Shown here: one piece after another, positions 46,163 through 57,175 of the stretch
How positions within the stretch are numbered: the stretch's first letter is position 1
How the letters are laid out: each line of letters begins with the position of its first letter
DNA from: Bactrocera neohumeralis
Taxonomy: Eukaryota > Arthropoda > Insecta > Diptera > Tephritidae
Direction: 5' to 3'
Assembly: GCF_024586455.1 (NCBI RefSeq)
Contig: NC_065920.1
Location: 54,629,960-54,693,959, forward strand
DNA: 64,000 nucleotides
Notes under the pieces: model-generated
Database searches by the model: none
The model's input: the letters and a program-made list of their open reading frames with translations, nothing else
What the model was told of the DNA's origin: nothing
Made by a program: the position numbers and the translations under genes

Positions 46163-46785
46163 CAAGTGGGGAATGGCTATGTTCGGATGTAACCGAACTC
46201 TTATACTATTGTAACTTGTCGGGACCAAAGACAGGAAAATTCTTATAGTGCATAAATCAACCAGAAATTCAAAATTCAATGGGTAACTCGAAGACTAATT
46301 TCACATATTTTTGGCACTAAAGTATAATATATCCAATTTTATGCGTTCAGTTAACTCTTAAAACTCTCTAACGATTCGACTCATTTTTAATACACAGAAA
46401 TATTATTATGACGAGAGGATTTTCTCGGAATTTTAATTATATATTCTATACCTTCACTGATATTTTATGGGTTTTCTTTCAATGACGTTTTAAGGGTGTA
46501 GCAGTGGTACGATTACGCGCATCTACGAACTCCACCTAAATCTTTGGCATAGAACACGTGTGCGAAGATTCATTAGAATATCGCAATTTAACTTGTATAC
46601 TCAAGTTACAGCTTACACAAAATGACAAACAAACGGACGGATAGACAGACACCTGAATTTAAACTCGTCTCGTTATCCTGATCACTTATATATATGTACG
46701 TATAACTAGGAATTTATATCGTATAGTTTCAGGTGAACTATTATACTTTGTAGCAGCATGTTGCAAGAGTATAAAAATTTACTTG
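46163..46785 (+). repeat. Variant member of the GGAC/TCCG repeat group, near complete
   Basis: Begins AACAAGTGGGGAATGGCTAT, GTTCGGATGTAACCGAACTC, and contains GTATACTCAAGTTACAGCTT, ACGGACGGATAGACAGACA, CTCGTCTCGTTATCCTGATC. It ends TAGCAGCATGTTGCAAGAGT ATAAAA. At about 0.62 kb it keeps the termini but differs through the middle from the 1.05-kb copies, so at least two subfamilies exist here. Confidence 0.65.
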
Positions 46786-46849
46786 GTTGATCATTTTAGA
46801 TTAAGCGTCGTTAACCGTTTAGGGGTTTGAAGCAGCCATAGGCCATTCA

Positions 46850-47300
46850 ACATGAAATTTTTGTCTCCCGATTTATTATTGCTGTATATCTGTATGTCAC
46901 GTGCTAGTTACTTCATTCTGTTAGTTGCAATGTATATGCGTGTTGGCGCGTAATTTTGCGCCCGCTAGCTAAAGCAGCGTATGAAAATTTTCACAACCGC
47001 TGTAGTCTTGAGTGTGCGCGGCTGTTGTTGCGCTTCATGGTTCGTGGTTACAGTATAGCAAGTTTGTCGCCAAATAAAGTATAACTATAAAAGCACAAAT
47101 AAGTGCGCAAACGTGTACGTGAGTATGCATACAGATATATTTGAGCAACGGCATGCATTTGTTTGTGTGGATTTTGTGTTTTAATGAGCGCAAAATTATT
47201 TCACACTCGTTGGCAATTTATTTGCCATTACAAACGTGCTTATTTATATTACTTTCCATGCTTCAGGAGACTATAGCATTGTTAACCGAGATAGAGCATA
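46850..47300 (+). repeat. Diverged block, copy 1 of 3
   Basis: Shares with 48520-48960 and 61650-61930 the order GTATGAAAATTTTCACA, a GCAAATTTGTCG-type phrase, TTTTGTGTTTTAATGAGCGC, AAAATTATTTCACACTCGTT and GGCAATTTATTTGCCA. No coding content. The even order of matches suggests segmental duplication or an unknown long repeat. Confidence 0.55.
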
Positions 47301-47859
47301 AGCCACAAAAGAGTTAGCATCTTTCTGGAGACATACTTTTAGGCTCTTTTAAAAATAAAATTTGAAGTTTCTGAAATTAACGCAATTACTAGTTTATAAA
47401 ATTAAGTGTTAAAAACATAAATCAACAGCTGAAAAGTTAAGCTTAACAAAAATGGAGCGATGAAACAATAATACTGTTTCTTAATATTGGTTCTCTTCTT
47501 TGGTTCCATTATTTACTCCTTCCTAATGGAATAACTTCGGACATATCAATCAGCGCTGATCGAAATCAGCTTTATGCTTTGCACGGCTTTCAGCGTCTAC
47601 TCTGCAGGCTCCCTAAAATAAGATTGCAGGCGTATGAAGCTTTGGTGGTGGTTTTTGGAAACTTTCTTTCTTATACCCCAAACACACTCTATTTTTTTTA
47701 ATATGCGTCATTTCTCTTTATATTAATGAAATATCAATTGAAAACTATAAGTATCAAAAAATCTCTAATAAAAGGTTCTGATAAGGTACTTCACTCACTG
47801 TTACCAATCCTTTGGAGTAAAGTCGGCCGGATAATCCAAAATCCTAAAACTAATTATGT
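47301..47859. other. Unassigned sequence
   Basis: No gene or repeat recognised. Confidence 0.4.
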
Positions 47860-48165
47860 ATATTATGGCTAGGTTAAGTTCTCGCTCAAATTTATCACTT
47901 TTTAACATATACACAGGTAGACTGTTATATGAGAAAATCTATCTCTCTCATTTTTAATAAGATAGCTCACATACTTACCGGTATATGCGATATAAAGAAC
48001 GGAAAGGCGGTCGGACAGGCAGTCACACGGATTTTAACTTTTCTCGTCATCCTGATCATTTATATATATAATTATCTCTATATATATATATCTGAGCTTT
48101 AGATGATACCTATAATCGTTAGGTGAACAAAACTGATATAATCTGTAGCAACATGTAGCAAAAAC
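47860..48165 (+). repeat. Fragment of the GGAC/TCCG repeat group
   Basis: GTCGGACAGGCAGTCACACG, TTCTCGTCATCCTGATCATT, CGTTAGGTGAACAAAACTGA and TCTGTAGCAACATGTAGCAA match the 3' half of the 46163 variant. Confidence 0.55.
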
Positions 48166-48310
48166 GCAATGAGAATATGAATCAGCCGCCGTATTCATCA
48201 GATGTGGCTTAGTGTGATTTTTTCTTGTTCCCCAAAATGAAATTGAAATCCGTTTTCATTCGATCGAAAAATAACACAAAATTCGCTGAAGGAGCTATAG
48301 TCCATCCGAT
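48150..48310 (+). pseudogene. Mariner C-terminal fragment
   Basis: Reads NEYESAAVFIRCGL/NMNQPPYSSDVA in neighbouring frames. PPYSSDVA*CDFFLFPKMKL corresponds to the PPYSPDLAPCDFFLFPKLKL block with the third catalytic Asp. Nothing upstream of it remains. Confidence 0.6.
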
Positions 48311-48519
48311 GATTCCTCTTTCTTTTACTGTTGTTATGCAAGTTGTTGAACTGAGCTGACTGTATGGCTCTTCTTAATGTTACGTTCGCATTTTAAATAG
48401 TGCTTAATAAAAAACGATAAGAAAGTAACAAATTTCCATTTTTCATTGCTAAAAAAATATATATGTATATAAATGCTACTTTCAGTAACTATCTGCGGTC
48501 AATATTTCGCTATCTTTCT

Positions 48520-48960
48520 ATTGGCGTAGTGTGAAAATGTTCACAATCTCATTTTCAGAGCAGGACTAGGAAAAGCGCTTGTCTTGCTATTAAAATCGTC
48601 GAAGGCATGACAAAGGGTGTGTTGCATTTGCTATGGCATTTACAGCCAAGTTTGGTATTCGTTTTATTTCCGCTACGACCATGAACTGATTGCGGTACAG
48701 CAAATTTGTCGTACAACCACATTTTATCCATAAAAGTGCATATTTGTGCACGTGTGTATGTTTCATGTACGCACAACTATTTAAATATATTTGTTGAGTT
48801 CGTGTTTTAATGAGCACAAAATTAGGTATTTCACACTTGCTGATAATTTATTTGCCAACAGCGAGAAGGCGTGCTTATATTGCTCAACAGTTTCACCATT
48901 TTTCAACGTGCAACCAAATATAGATATGCTTTTCACAATTGCGTTTATATATTTTTGATA
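48520..48960 (+). repeat. Diverged block, copy 2 of 3
   Basis: Colinear with 46970-47270 (GTGTGAAAATGTTCACA, AGCAAATTTGTCGTAC, CATAAAAGTGCATA against ATAAAAGCACAAATA, TTCGTGTTTTAATGAGCAC, TTTCACACTTGCTGATAATT). Confidence 0.55.
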
Positions 48961-49309
48961 CACAAAACTCTCAATTAGCGCTGGAAAAAGTCAAAATTTA
49001 TTGTTTCTAACCAAAATCTGGTGTAATCCGCAGGTTATCCGCTTTGCCGAATCGTAGTTTCAGGCGTTTGACTCAGATGTTTTACTAAAATTTGGAGTTT
49101 CTAAGTTTTAATGACATCTATTTAATAAGGAATTTCATCCATTAATAAGACATTTTTAGGTGAGCTTAATGCAGAGTGTCAAACATTGCATTTAAGAAAT
49201 TCTTTTAAAATTCCAGATATGTAATGCAAAACTTTGCGTTTGCAAACATTTAAATATAACAAAAGCGAAGTTGCGATAAATACTCACAGAAATCTTTTAG
49301 TTACTCAGA
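48961..49309. other. Unassigned sequence
   Basis: AT-rich, nothing recognised. Confidence 0.4.
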
Positions 49310-49590
49310 ACATATATACGAGTGCAACCGAACATTTTATTAACTTGCAACTTGCAAGAATCAAAGCCAGGGAAACATTTAAAAGTGTAAAACCAATAAT
49401 GTAAAGTAAAGTTAGTCGGATGTTCGAAAAACCTGATATTAGTTATATAAGGGCTAAGCCAAGTTTTCGTTCAAATTTATCTGTTTTGGGCACAAAGATA
49501 CACTGTTATGGATAAAACACTCTGTCTTATTTCCATTGGGATAACTCACATATTGGCCTATATGTGCGGTAATAAGTGACCCGGAGGTTA
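49310..49590 (+). repeat. 5' half of a GGAC/TCCG-group variant
   Basis: GAGTGCAACCGAACATTTTA, TTAACTTGCAACTTGCAAGA and ATCAAAGCCAGGGAAACATT match the variant ends at 20463 and 38279. The rest (GATAACTCACATATTGGCCT) matches 47960-47985. Confidence 0.55.
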
Positions 49591-49722
49591 TCGTCAACGT
49601 CTTTCTTTTGCCATTTGTTTTTTCATTTTGTAAGTTACATCAAATCTGATAATGCCATGTTTATTATTTAGATTATTATCAAAAATGTAACTTAATAAAA
49701 TAATTGAAAAAAAAACAATATA

Positions 49723-49870
49723 TGTGACCTGGTCTACGAAAAGGGAGCTAACGTGCGAAAACTAGTTTTCTGGGAAAAAGATAAAAAATAATCGTCAGCT
49801 TCTCGTTATCTCATCAATTGTTCTCCTTTTTTTTTGACACCTAAGCCCCCTTTCCGTAGACCAGCTCACA
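49723..49870 (-). mobile_element. 148-bp MITE with TA target duplication, copy 2
   Basis: Inverted relative to the copy at 20624. The left end TGTGACCTGGTCTACGAAAA and the right end (inverse of TGTGAGCTGGTCTACGGAAA) are flanked by TA at 49721-49722 and 49871-49872. The interior shares AACGTGCGAAAACTAGTTTT with copy 1, then diverges. Two copies with independent TA sites prove it is a mobile unit. Confidence 0.82.
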
Positions 49871-49959
49871 TATTAAGTCTATATTAAAGGTAGAGGTTTC
49901 CTACTATTTTAAAGAAAAAACACAGAAACTTAAAATGGTTTATTATCATTCGAAAGAAT

Positions 49960-50480
49960 ATCCTTTGGCATTTAGCTTATAAAGATTTTCTCTTTGAAAT
50001 GCTTGCCGCGTCTACGTCTCAGATGGTCCATTCGCTGAGTCCAATTTTCGATGACTCACGATGAGCATTTCGATTAATAACTGGTGATATTTTACTCCAA
50101 GACCTGAATTGAAGCAAGATTTCCCACATAGAATTTAGACTTCACATATCTCCACAAAGTCTAACGCTGTGATATTACAAGATCTTGGTCGCCAATCGAA
50201 CGGCCCAAAACGTGCTCACTAAGTGTTCTGTCAATAAATCCGTTTGGTGAGAAGTGGTGCCATCTTGTTGAAACAAAATGTCGCCGAGATCACGAGCTTC
50301 AATTTCGGACATCAAATAGTCGGTTATCATGGTGCGATAACGGTCGCCATTGACGGTTACGTTCTGCCCGGCACCATTTTCCTTGAAATATGTACTAATG
50401 ATTTCACTGGCCCTCAAACCACAACAAACAGTAGTTTTTTCTGTATGAAATGGCAGCTCTCTTCTTCAAGTATTTGGTCG
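49960..50480 (-). pseudogene. Tc1/mariner-superfamily DDE transposase, C-terminal half
   Basis: On the minus strand: IISTYFKENGAGQNVTVNGD, RYRTMITDYLMSEIEARDLG, DILFQQDGTTSHQT (second catalytic Asp), then broken frames ending in VIENWTQRMDHLRRRRGKHF, the usual C-terminal block of this family. Frameshift and stops lie near 50175-50200. The family is the one also seen at 25785 and 59860. Confidence 0.75.
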
Positions 50481-52464
50481 CAAGATAAGGGCTCATACTT
50501 AGAAAGCGTTTCGTAAAGGTATAAGTATAGTAACAAATTTCAATGAACTAAACGCAAAAAATACCTTCGTTTTTGAGTCACCATAATATATACACGGAAT
50601 GTGGCCAATACTTTTCCACGTCACTTTTGTACATTGGCTCGTTAAATTTTTACAACTTTATGCAGTTTCAAATGATTTACATACATTTATACGTAGTTTT
50701 TTTTCAAATTCTGCTGACAAATGCTTGGATTAAAGAGGAATTGAACAAGCCCGTAGAGTTCGACCAACCAAACATCCGTTTGCTGTGGTAGGTGTGAGAG
50801 GTCTCACATTTTTGTTGGCTTCGTCCGCTACTAGACTGTTTATTAGGATGACGGACAAAGAGGGAATATTTTGCTGCACTGTGCGCTGATGTGTTTGCTG
50901 CCTTTCTTCTTTTCCCACTTTTCACTGCGTTGCATTTCCTGTTTTGAAATTCTTTTTATTTTATTATATTGTATTTTTTGTGTGTTTGTGCTGTAACTGG
51001 TTTTTGCTGTATTGTATTGCAGTCGGGAAGTTGTTTTCGCAGCATATATTTTGCCTTTCTTTTTTTCTAGTTAACTATGCTTTAAATTAATATTAATTAA
51101 CTGTTAAATAACAAATTCATTAACATATTAAATTCAAAAGCTACACATTCTTCATATTTGTCTTTAAATTAGTGAGTTTTTAGGTGTTTATCACATTCAA
51201 TTTCTGCTAATAATTCGCTTTAAAATTTGGCATATGTAAGCATTAACTGTGACATCTTAGCAACAATTATGAAAATCAATATAAATATATTTATTACTAT
51301 AACCTTAATTTTTTTAATTGTTATACGAAAATTAATTATTTTTCACAAACAACGAGTCTTCCTTAATATGTTCGTTCGAACTCCGGTATTGATTAAAATT
51401 TTCAGAGTTGCAAGAGCATTAAAAACTCTAATATCATCTAGTGAGACATTTCAAACCGTAATATGATTTTTTCACTAGAATAAAAAAAAGCTTTATATAA
51501 CAATTTTAATTTCGACTTTGTAATTTTATCCGCAACAATAATCTTATTAAATTATGTGGTTTTCTCAATTAACCTGCTTGCACCCCATTAATTAACAAAT
51601 TTTCCAGGAAAATTAATATACAACCAATGAACCACAAAAATCAAAAATCAATCAAAAATTCAATGGGGTAGCAACAAAAGTAGAAATTTGCCGAAGTGTA
51701 CAGAAGGAGAACAATGAGAATGGGGCAACCTTTCTGTCCTGCCTTAAAGTTTGGAATTGCTCTCATTTAAGGTATATTTATATGTGTGCCGTTGAAGGTG
51801 TAAGGCGCCGATATATTATTTGCCTTGTCACAATGGGCGGTCGCACTTTCACTTAGTTTTGCTCGCATACTAGCTACTTTGTTTGTTTTGGGTTTTATTG
51901 AACTTTGCTACAAGGCGCTGTCTGATTTCAACTTTTTTTTGTTTTCAGTATATGTACCCATATAAAAGAGTGTAAGAATTATCACTTTTACCAAAGAACA
52001 ACAAACTGATCCATTGTCATTCTGTTACCAATTTATGTGTTCCCGTATGGCTTAGTTTTAAATTCCTTATGATTATTTCACTTCCTGTATCCGATCATCA
52101 ATGAGTATATACGCATAAATATTTGCACAAGAAGCTTTTGAAATATGACATCTCGAGTGTAAAAATTGTCAAAATTGGTCCATAAATCTTCAAGGCCCAC
52201 ATATCGAATATGAACCCCAGTGGCTGACTTTTTGCGTAAAATATCGGTCAATCATAGATATGTTATTGAAATTTGGGGATAATTCTTATTTAATTATATT
52301 ATGCTTTAATAACACGTATCAACCAATGGGGATTAATTTTAATGAAATTTAGAAAGGGTTTTTTTTTGAAAGCGGTGTCTGTTTGTGCCTAAAATGAATA
52401 AAATCTGGCGAAACCTTGCATTAACCACATGTACATATTTTAAACACTCATGTTTTCTATAATA
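50481..52464. other. Unassigned 2-kb AT-rich stretch
   Basis: No transposon, tRNA or convincing exon was recognised. 50790-50960 is somewhat richer in GC and has a 73-codon minus frame without recognisable domain. A hydrophobic 79-codon plus frame at 51227-51466 (AT-rich, many Ile) is probably chance. Confidence 0.4.
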
Positions 52465-53003
52465 CTGGGTTTGTCCGAAAAGAAATAGGACTGTGTGCCG
52501 GGGGCCACATCTGGAGCATTGGAATATCTGTCTTTGTTAGGTAGATGTTCACAAGAAAGGCGGTGTGAGCCGGATCATTGTCGTGGTGCAACTTCCAATC
52601 GGCAATTGTTGGACTCGATTAACCTTTCGTGTGATTCTCTTGAAGACTTCCACGTAAAATTTGGCGTTGTCGAAGTCACAGGTCTCCCAGCACGATCTTC
52701 ATCAGCGACCACTTCCCGTCCTTCCAAAAAGCACTGGTGCCACCGAAACATGCCACTTCTTGCTAAAGCAACATCTGTGTAAGCTCACTCGATTATACCA
52801 AACGTCGTTGTCACAGATTTACTGAGTTTCACACAGAATTTAATCGCGGACCTCTGCTCTAACGAACGCTGTATTTTCGGCTTGCACCACTCACAGAAAC
52901 ACGTCGCGCGAAAATGTTTGTTCTGCCTCTCCAGCCGCTCGTTCGTTAGTTGGGAACGCCCTCTACCGAATCCAGTCGATTCGCGTTACTTTCCGGACAA
53001 ACC
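52465..53003 (-). mobile_element. Short mariner derivative with terminal repeats, third subfamily
   Basis: The left end CTGGGTTTGTCCGAAAAG follows TA 52463-52464. The right end is the inverse of GGTTTGTCCGGAAAGTAACG. Minus-strand coding scraps read LEQRSAIKFCVKLSKSVTTT, RSGMFRWHQCFLEGREVVAD, EDRAGRPVTSTT (helix-turn-helix region), then LHHDNDPAHT-like bases and FLVNIYLTKTDIPMLQMWPP (region of the second catalytic Asp). The rest of the catalytic domain is deleted. Length is about 540 bp. Confidence 0.78.
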
Positions 53004-53389
53004 ATGCATATGAAAATCATATTTTGGAGATATCAGCAAGTATTTGACAACATGGAAATAGATCAAGATAGATCATATTTTAATAATTCCATACAGAGAC
53101 GCAGTATAATTAACGTATTATTCAAAAGTAGCCAACTATAAGATGGTTCCGACTTCCACAAAAAATTAAGTGTACCAGTAATTATGAGAATATAAACAAG
53201 AAAAAACTTATTTCAAGTACATCCAGCAAGTGTAAGCATCCAGAGTTTGATGTTACTACTATTGTGGGTACCGAGTTGTTAGCGATGATGTGACAATCCA
53301 GTTGTGTCGTATTAATCATCATTACATAGGTGCTAACGCAGTAACACTATGTGAACGTTGCGCGATTTGGAGTTATCCAATCTCTTCTT
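53004..53389. other. Unassigned sequence
   Basis: No recognised feature. Confidence 0.4.
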
Positions 53390-54280
53390 TCTTCCGTTTC
53401 TCAAAATTAATCTCAAGTAATCCATTTAGAGTAATAAATTAATTAATGCCAAACATTTGGTCGTTCATTTATTGTTAGCACATTCGTTTAGTTGGCAGTA
53501 TAAGTGCACCCTCAACGTACGAATATAACTCATACGCCCTGTACATTATCGTGGGTAAAAATAAAACGATTTTTTAGCTTGGTATTCTGATTATTAGACA
53601 CCTCTTAATTAAAAAAAAAATTATTTATATTTGATTATAAAAAAGTATTTTGTGACACGCCCTGCTCTTTGACGCAGAATATCTCGTAACAGCTTAATTT
53701 AATCGAAAATTATAAGAGACCATTTTGCAGTAATTTTCATGAACATGAACTCTCCGATATATAAAGATTTATTCATTGTGTTATAAAATTACTAAGAAAA
53801 CTTGTCTTACAATAATCAAATTTTAACCGTGAACATTGGAAATGTGTTTTTTTTTCAAGTGGTTGGAATATACTTGAATTTTTGTAAAACAAAAATAGAA
53901 AACTATTAGGGGGAGATCTTTTCAGTTACAATAAGAACTCCTACTTGGAGAGGCTTTCTAAGAGTTGTCCAAGAATCTGTTTTTAAGTTAACTAAGTGCA
54001 AAAAATATTCATTATCTTAACCCACCGTACTGTGCATTCACACACTCTTACAGTGTGTGTTACACACATTGCATGTGTGCCCAATGATTACCACAAAACA
54101 TAGAAATAGCAAGGAATATTTTGAAAGAGAAATTAATTATAATTTGTTTTCTTATCTCGTGATTTATTTTTCTGTGTCAAGAGACCTGTCTTTTATTTCT
54201 ATATTTTATTTATGTGTTGTCGATTTAGCCCATATGGCAACTCATAAATCTTCTTAGATTGCACGCACATTCGTGAACCC
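53390..54280 (+). repeat. Diverged block, related to 33890-34260
   Basis: Matches are described at 33525-34300. The copy here is longer, with about 500 unmatched bases between 53580 and 54150. Confidence 0.5.
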
Positions 54281-54712
54281 ATCTTAATATCTCCTACACG
54301 AGCATTACATATGAGTTCGACATTTAAGCTGGATTTTTCGGCCTTTATTTTATTGTGTGAACATTTGAATACATTAGGGCGATTATCTGATAAACAAGTG
54401 CGAAAAATATTTTCAATCAATCCAAACGAATTTCAATGTTATTAATTTGCCAAAAATGTAATATTCGTGGCGGTATCTATATTTTATCTTACGGTAAGTA
54501 GTTAGACCTTCATAAACTATGTTGTTTTAATGAAAGCGGTTGGAGGAAAAAATATGTTTAATTAAATTCATTCAACTAAGAAAAGCTCTAAATAATTCCG
54601 TTTGCAACCCAGCCTTTCCACTCCTGGCTATTGCATATGATAAAGCTGGCAGCTGAAAGCCATAAGGGAACCACAAATTATATCAAAGCCTACCAGAAGT
54701 AGATATTCAACC
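54281..54712. other. Unassigned sequence
   Basis: No gene recognised; it lies just upstream of the candidate exon. Confidence 0.4.
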
Positions 54713-55000
54713 ATGTCGAACTATTGCAATCCTTTAACCGCCAATGCGAATGGAATTTATAGGAAGCGGACTCGGATATCCACCAATATATTGACAAAGA
54801 CAAGTAAAATATTTCCATATTTCAAGCTTTTTTTGCAAAAATTCATCCATCATTCGTTGGCTTGTAACGAAATATTTTTATTGCTTATGGCGGCTTTGTT
54901 TCTAGTGACAAAAATCTATAGTATGAAGATATGTCTGCTGTCTGTGAGACTGCTTATTTTCATAGCCCACAGCTCATGTTTACAATTCCTCGAACAGGTA
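54713..55000 (+). CDS. Candidate first coding exon with hydrophobic C-terminal half
   Basis: ATG 54713 sits in a good insect start context (TTCAACCATGTC). The frame stays open for about 96 codons and runs into CTCGAACAG followed by GTACGA, a plausible 5' splice site at about 54997-54998. The peptide starts MSNYCNPLTANANGIYRKRT and becomes hydrophobic from about residue 55 (IFLLLMAALFLVTKIYS, then ICLLSVRLLIFIAHSSC), enough for one or two membrane segments. No family recognised and no downstream exon found before the RTE-like copy at 55403. It could be chance. Confidence 0.3.
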
Positions 55001-55044
55001 CGATAACTAACAATTGTTATTCTCCTTAAACGGTATACTTTTAT

Positions 55045-55330
55045 ACATACAAACCACCAATATCAATTTTAAACTGTTGTATACTTTGTGAGAATAAAAT
55101 CTTTGTAATAGTGTTATAGAGGTGCTACACACAGACGCATAAGCGCCGATATCTGAGGCATTTTTATGGTGCCAAGTGTTATTTTTATCCTCACATAATT
55201 TGCCTCGCTCTCCATTGCTTTTATTATGTTTGTAAGTTCAACAAGTATGTAATTCATACAAATTTGATTTAATCTCCCTCACTGTGTAAACGCGTTCTCT
55301 AAATAATAAGCTTAATATAGTATACTTAAA
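55045..55330 (+). repeat. Second copy of the 45538-45900 block
   Basis: See the paired entry. In both cases an RTE-like or mariner insertion lies within 100-400 bp, but on opposite sides. Confidence 0.55.
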
Positions 55331-55402
55331 TGATCACAATATACTAATTTATTATCAATTCTTGTCTACCCAAATTTACCAATCATTAGTTCTATTATAC
55401 TA

Positions 55403-56806
55403 TTCTTCTTCTTCTTCTTAATTGGCGTAGACACCACTTACGCAATTATAGCCGAGTTAACAACCGCGCGCCAGTCGTTTCTTCTTTTCGCTACGTGGCG
55501 CCCATTGGATATTCCAAGCGAAGCCAGATCCCTCTCCACTTGGTCCTTCCAACGGAGTGGAGGTCTTCCCTTTCCTCTGCTTCCCCTGGCGGGTACTGCG
55601 TCGAATACTTTCAGAGCTGGAGTGTTTTTGTCCATCCGGACAACACGACCTAGCCAGCGTAGCTGCTATCTTTTAATTCGCTGAACTATATCAATGTCGT
55701 CGTATATCTCGTTCAGCTCATCGTTCCATCGAATGCGATATTCGCCGTGGCCAACGCGCAAAGGACCATAAATCTTTCGCACAACTTTTCTCTCGAAAAC
55801 TCGCAACGTCGACTCATCAGTTGTTGACATCGTCCAAGCCTCTTCACCATATAGCAGGACGGGAATTATGAGTGACTTATAGAGTTTGGTTTTTGTTTGT
55901 CGAGAGAGGACTTTGCTTCTCGATTGCCTACTCAGTCCGAAGTAGCACCTGTTGACAAGAGTAATTCTGCGTTGGATTTCTAGGCTGACATTGTTGGTGG
56001 TGTTTACGCTGGTTCCAAGATAGACGAAATTATCTACAACTTCAAAGTTATGACTGTCAACAGTGACGTGAGTACCAAGTCGCGAGTGCGACGACTGTTT
56101 GTTTGATTACAAGAGATATTTCGTCGTTCACTGCCAGACCCATTTATTTTGCTTCCTTGTCTAATAAAGGCAGCTCCTTTTCATGCTGTCGAAAGCAGCT
56201 TTGAAATCGACGAAGAAGTGGTGTTTGTCGATTCTCCTTTCACGGGACTTTTCCAAGATTTGGCACATGGTGAATATCTGGTCGGTTGTTGATTTGCCAG
56301 TTCTAAAGCCACACTGATAAGTTCCAATTAGTTTGTTCACGATGGGCTTTAATCTTTCACACATTACGCTCGATAGAATCTTATACGCGATGGTGAGGAG
56401 GCTTATCCCACGGTAGTAGGCGCAGATTGTGTGGTCTCCTTTTTTTATGGATTGGGCATAGCACACTTAAATTCCAATCGTTGGGCATGCTTTCGTCCGA
56501 CCATATTTTCCAAAGAAGCTGATGCATGCTCCTTATCAGTTCTTCGCCGCCATGTTTGAATAGCTCGGCCGGAAATCCCGCGGCCCCTGCCGCTTCGTTG
56601 TTCTTCAGGCGGGCAATTGCTATTCGAACTTCTTCATGGTCGGGTAATGGAACGTCTGCTCCGTCGTCATCGATTGGGGAATCGGGTTCGCCTTCTCCTG
56701 GTGTTGTGCGTTCAATGCAATTCAGCAGGCTGGAGAAGTGTTCCCTCCATAATCTAAGTATGCTCTGGGCATCGGTGACTAGATCACCTTTGGGGGTTCT
56801 ACGAGA
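55403..56806 (-). mobile_element. RTE-like retrotransposon, 5'-truncated and internally deleted
   Basis: The tail (TTC)n at 55403-55419 is the minus-strand AAG tail. The copy is highly similar to 42000-45128 through the C-terminal region and the RT fingers. It is truncated at about 56806, at the position equivalent to 17412 in the other copy. An internal deletion near 56155 joins the region after the first RT Asp to the region before KTKYLL, removing the YADD box and surrounding palm. Coding pieces (55438-56466, minus) include RPPLRWKDQVERDLASLGIS, LLTIAYKILSSVMCERLK and HFFVDFKAAFDSMKRSCLY. A transcript-copied insertion, dead. Confidence 0.85.
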
Positions 56807-57002
56807 TTATGCTATTCAGCTCACTAATTTAACAAAAAACAAAAACACAAAAATGGAAAACATTTACGGAAGCACCACGAATAATACTTAATTTTTTTGT
56901 TCTGTGGGAGAGATATGAGTTGGGAGTAGGTTAGATATAGTGATTTAATTTCTGCACTCCGGCTTTTGATGCTTCCTTCTACACAAAAAAAAGACAAGCG
57001 GA
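56807..57002. other. Unassigned sequence
   Basis: Short flank between the retrotransposon and the duplicated block. Confidence 0.4.
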
Positions 57003-57175
57003 AGCATGCACAATTTGCCTACCGGATACTCTTACCAAGTTGTGCAAAAACCCGCTGTGGCTTCTGTTGACAGTCGATTCCAGCGGTCTTCCTTTACGTT
57101 GCTCACCCGCTATGCATACGTTGCGCTTTATTAATTAGAGTAATTACTATTTGTGCTATAATAATTAATAGAAAT
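57003..57175 (+). repeat. Diverged block, related to 6490-6665
   Basis: Matches listed at 6005-7221. The aligned order of short exact words spans about 170 bp without rearrangement. Confidence 0.5.

Noticed and set aside
51227..51466. A small hydrophobic membrane protein
   Set aside because: It is Ile/Leu/Phe-rich because of AT-rich DNA. There is no supporting start context, domain or homologue that I recognise.
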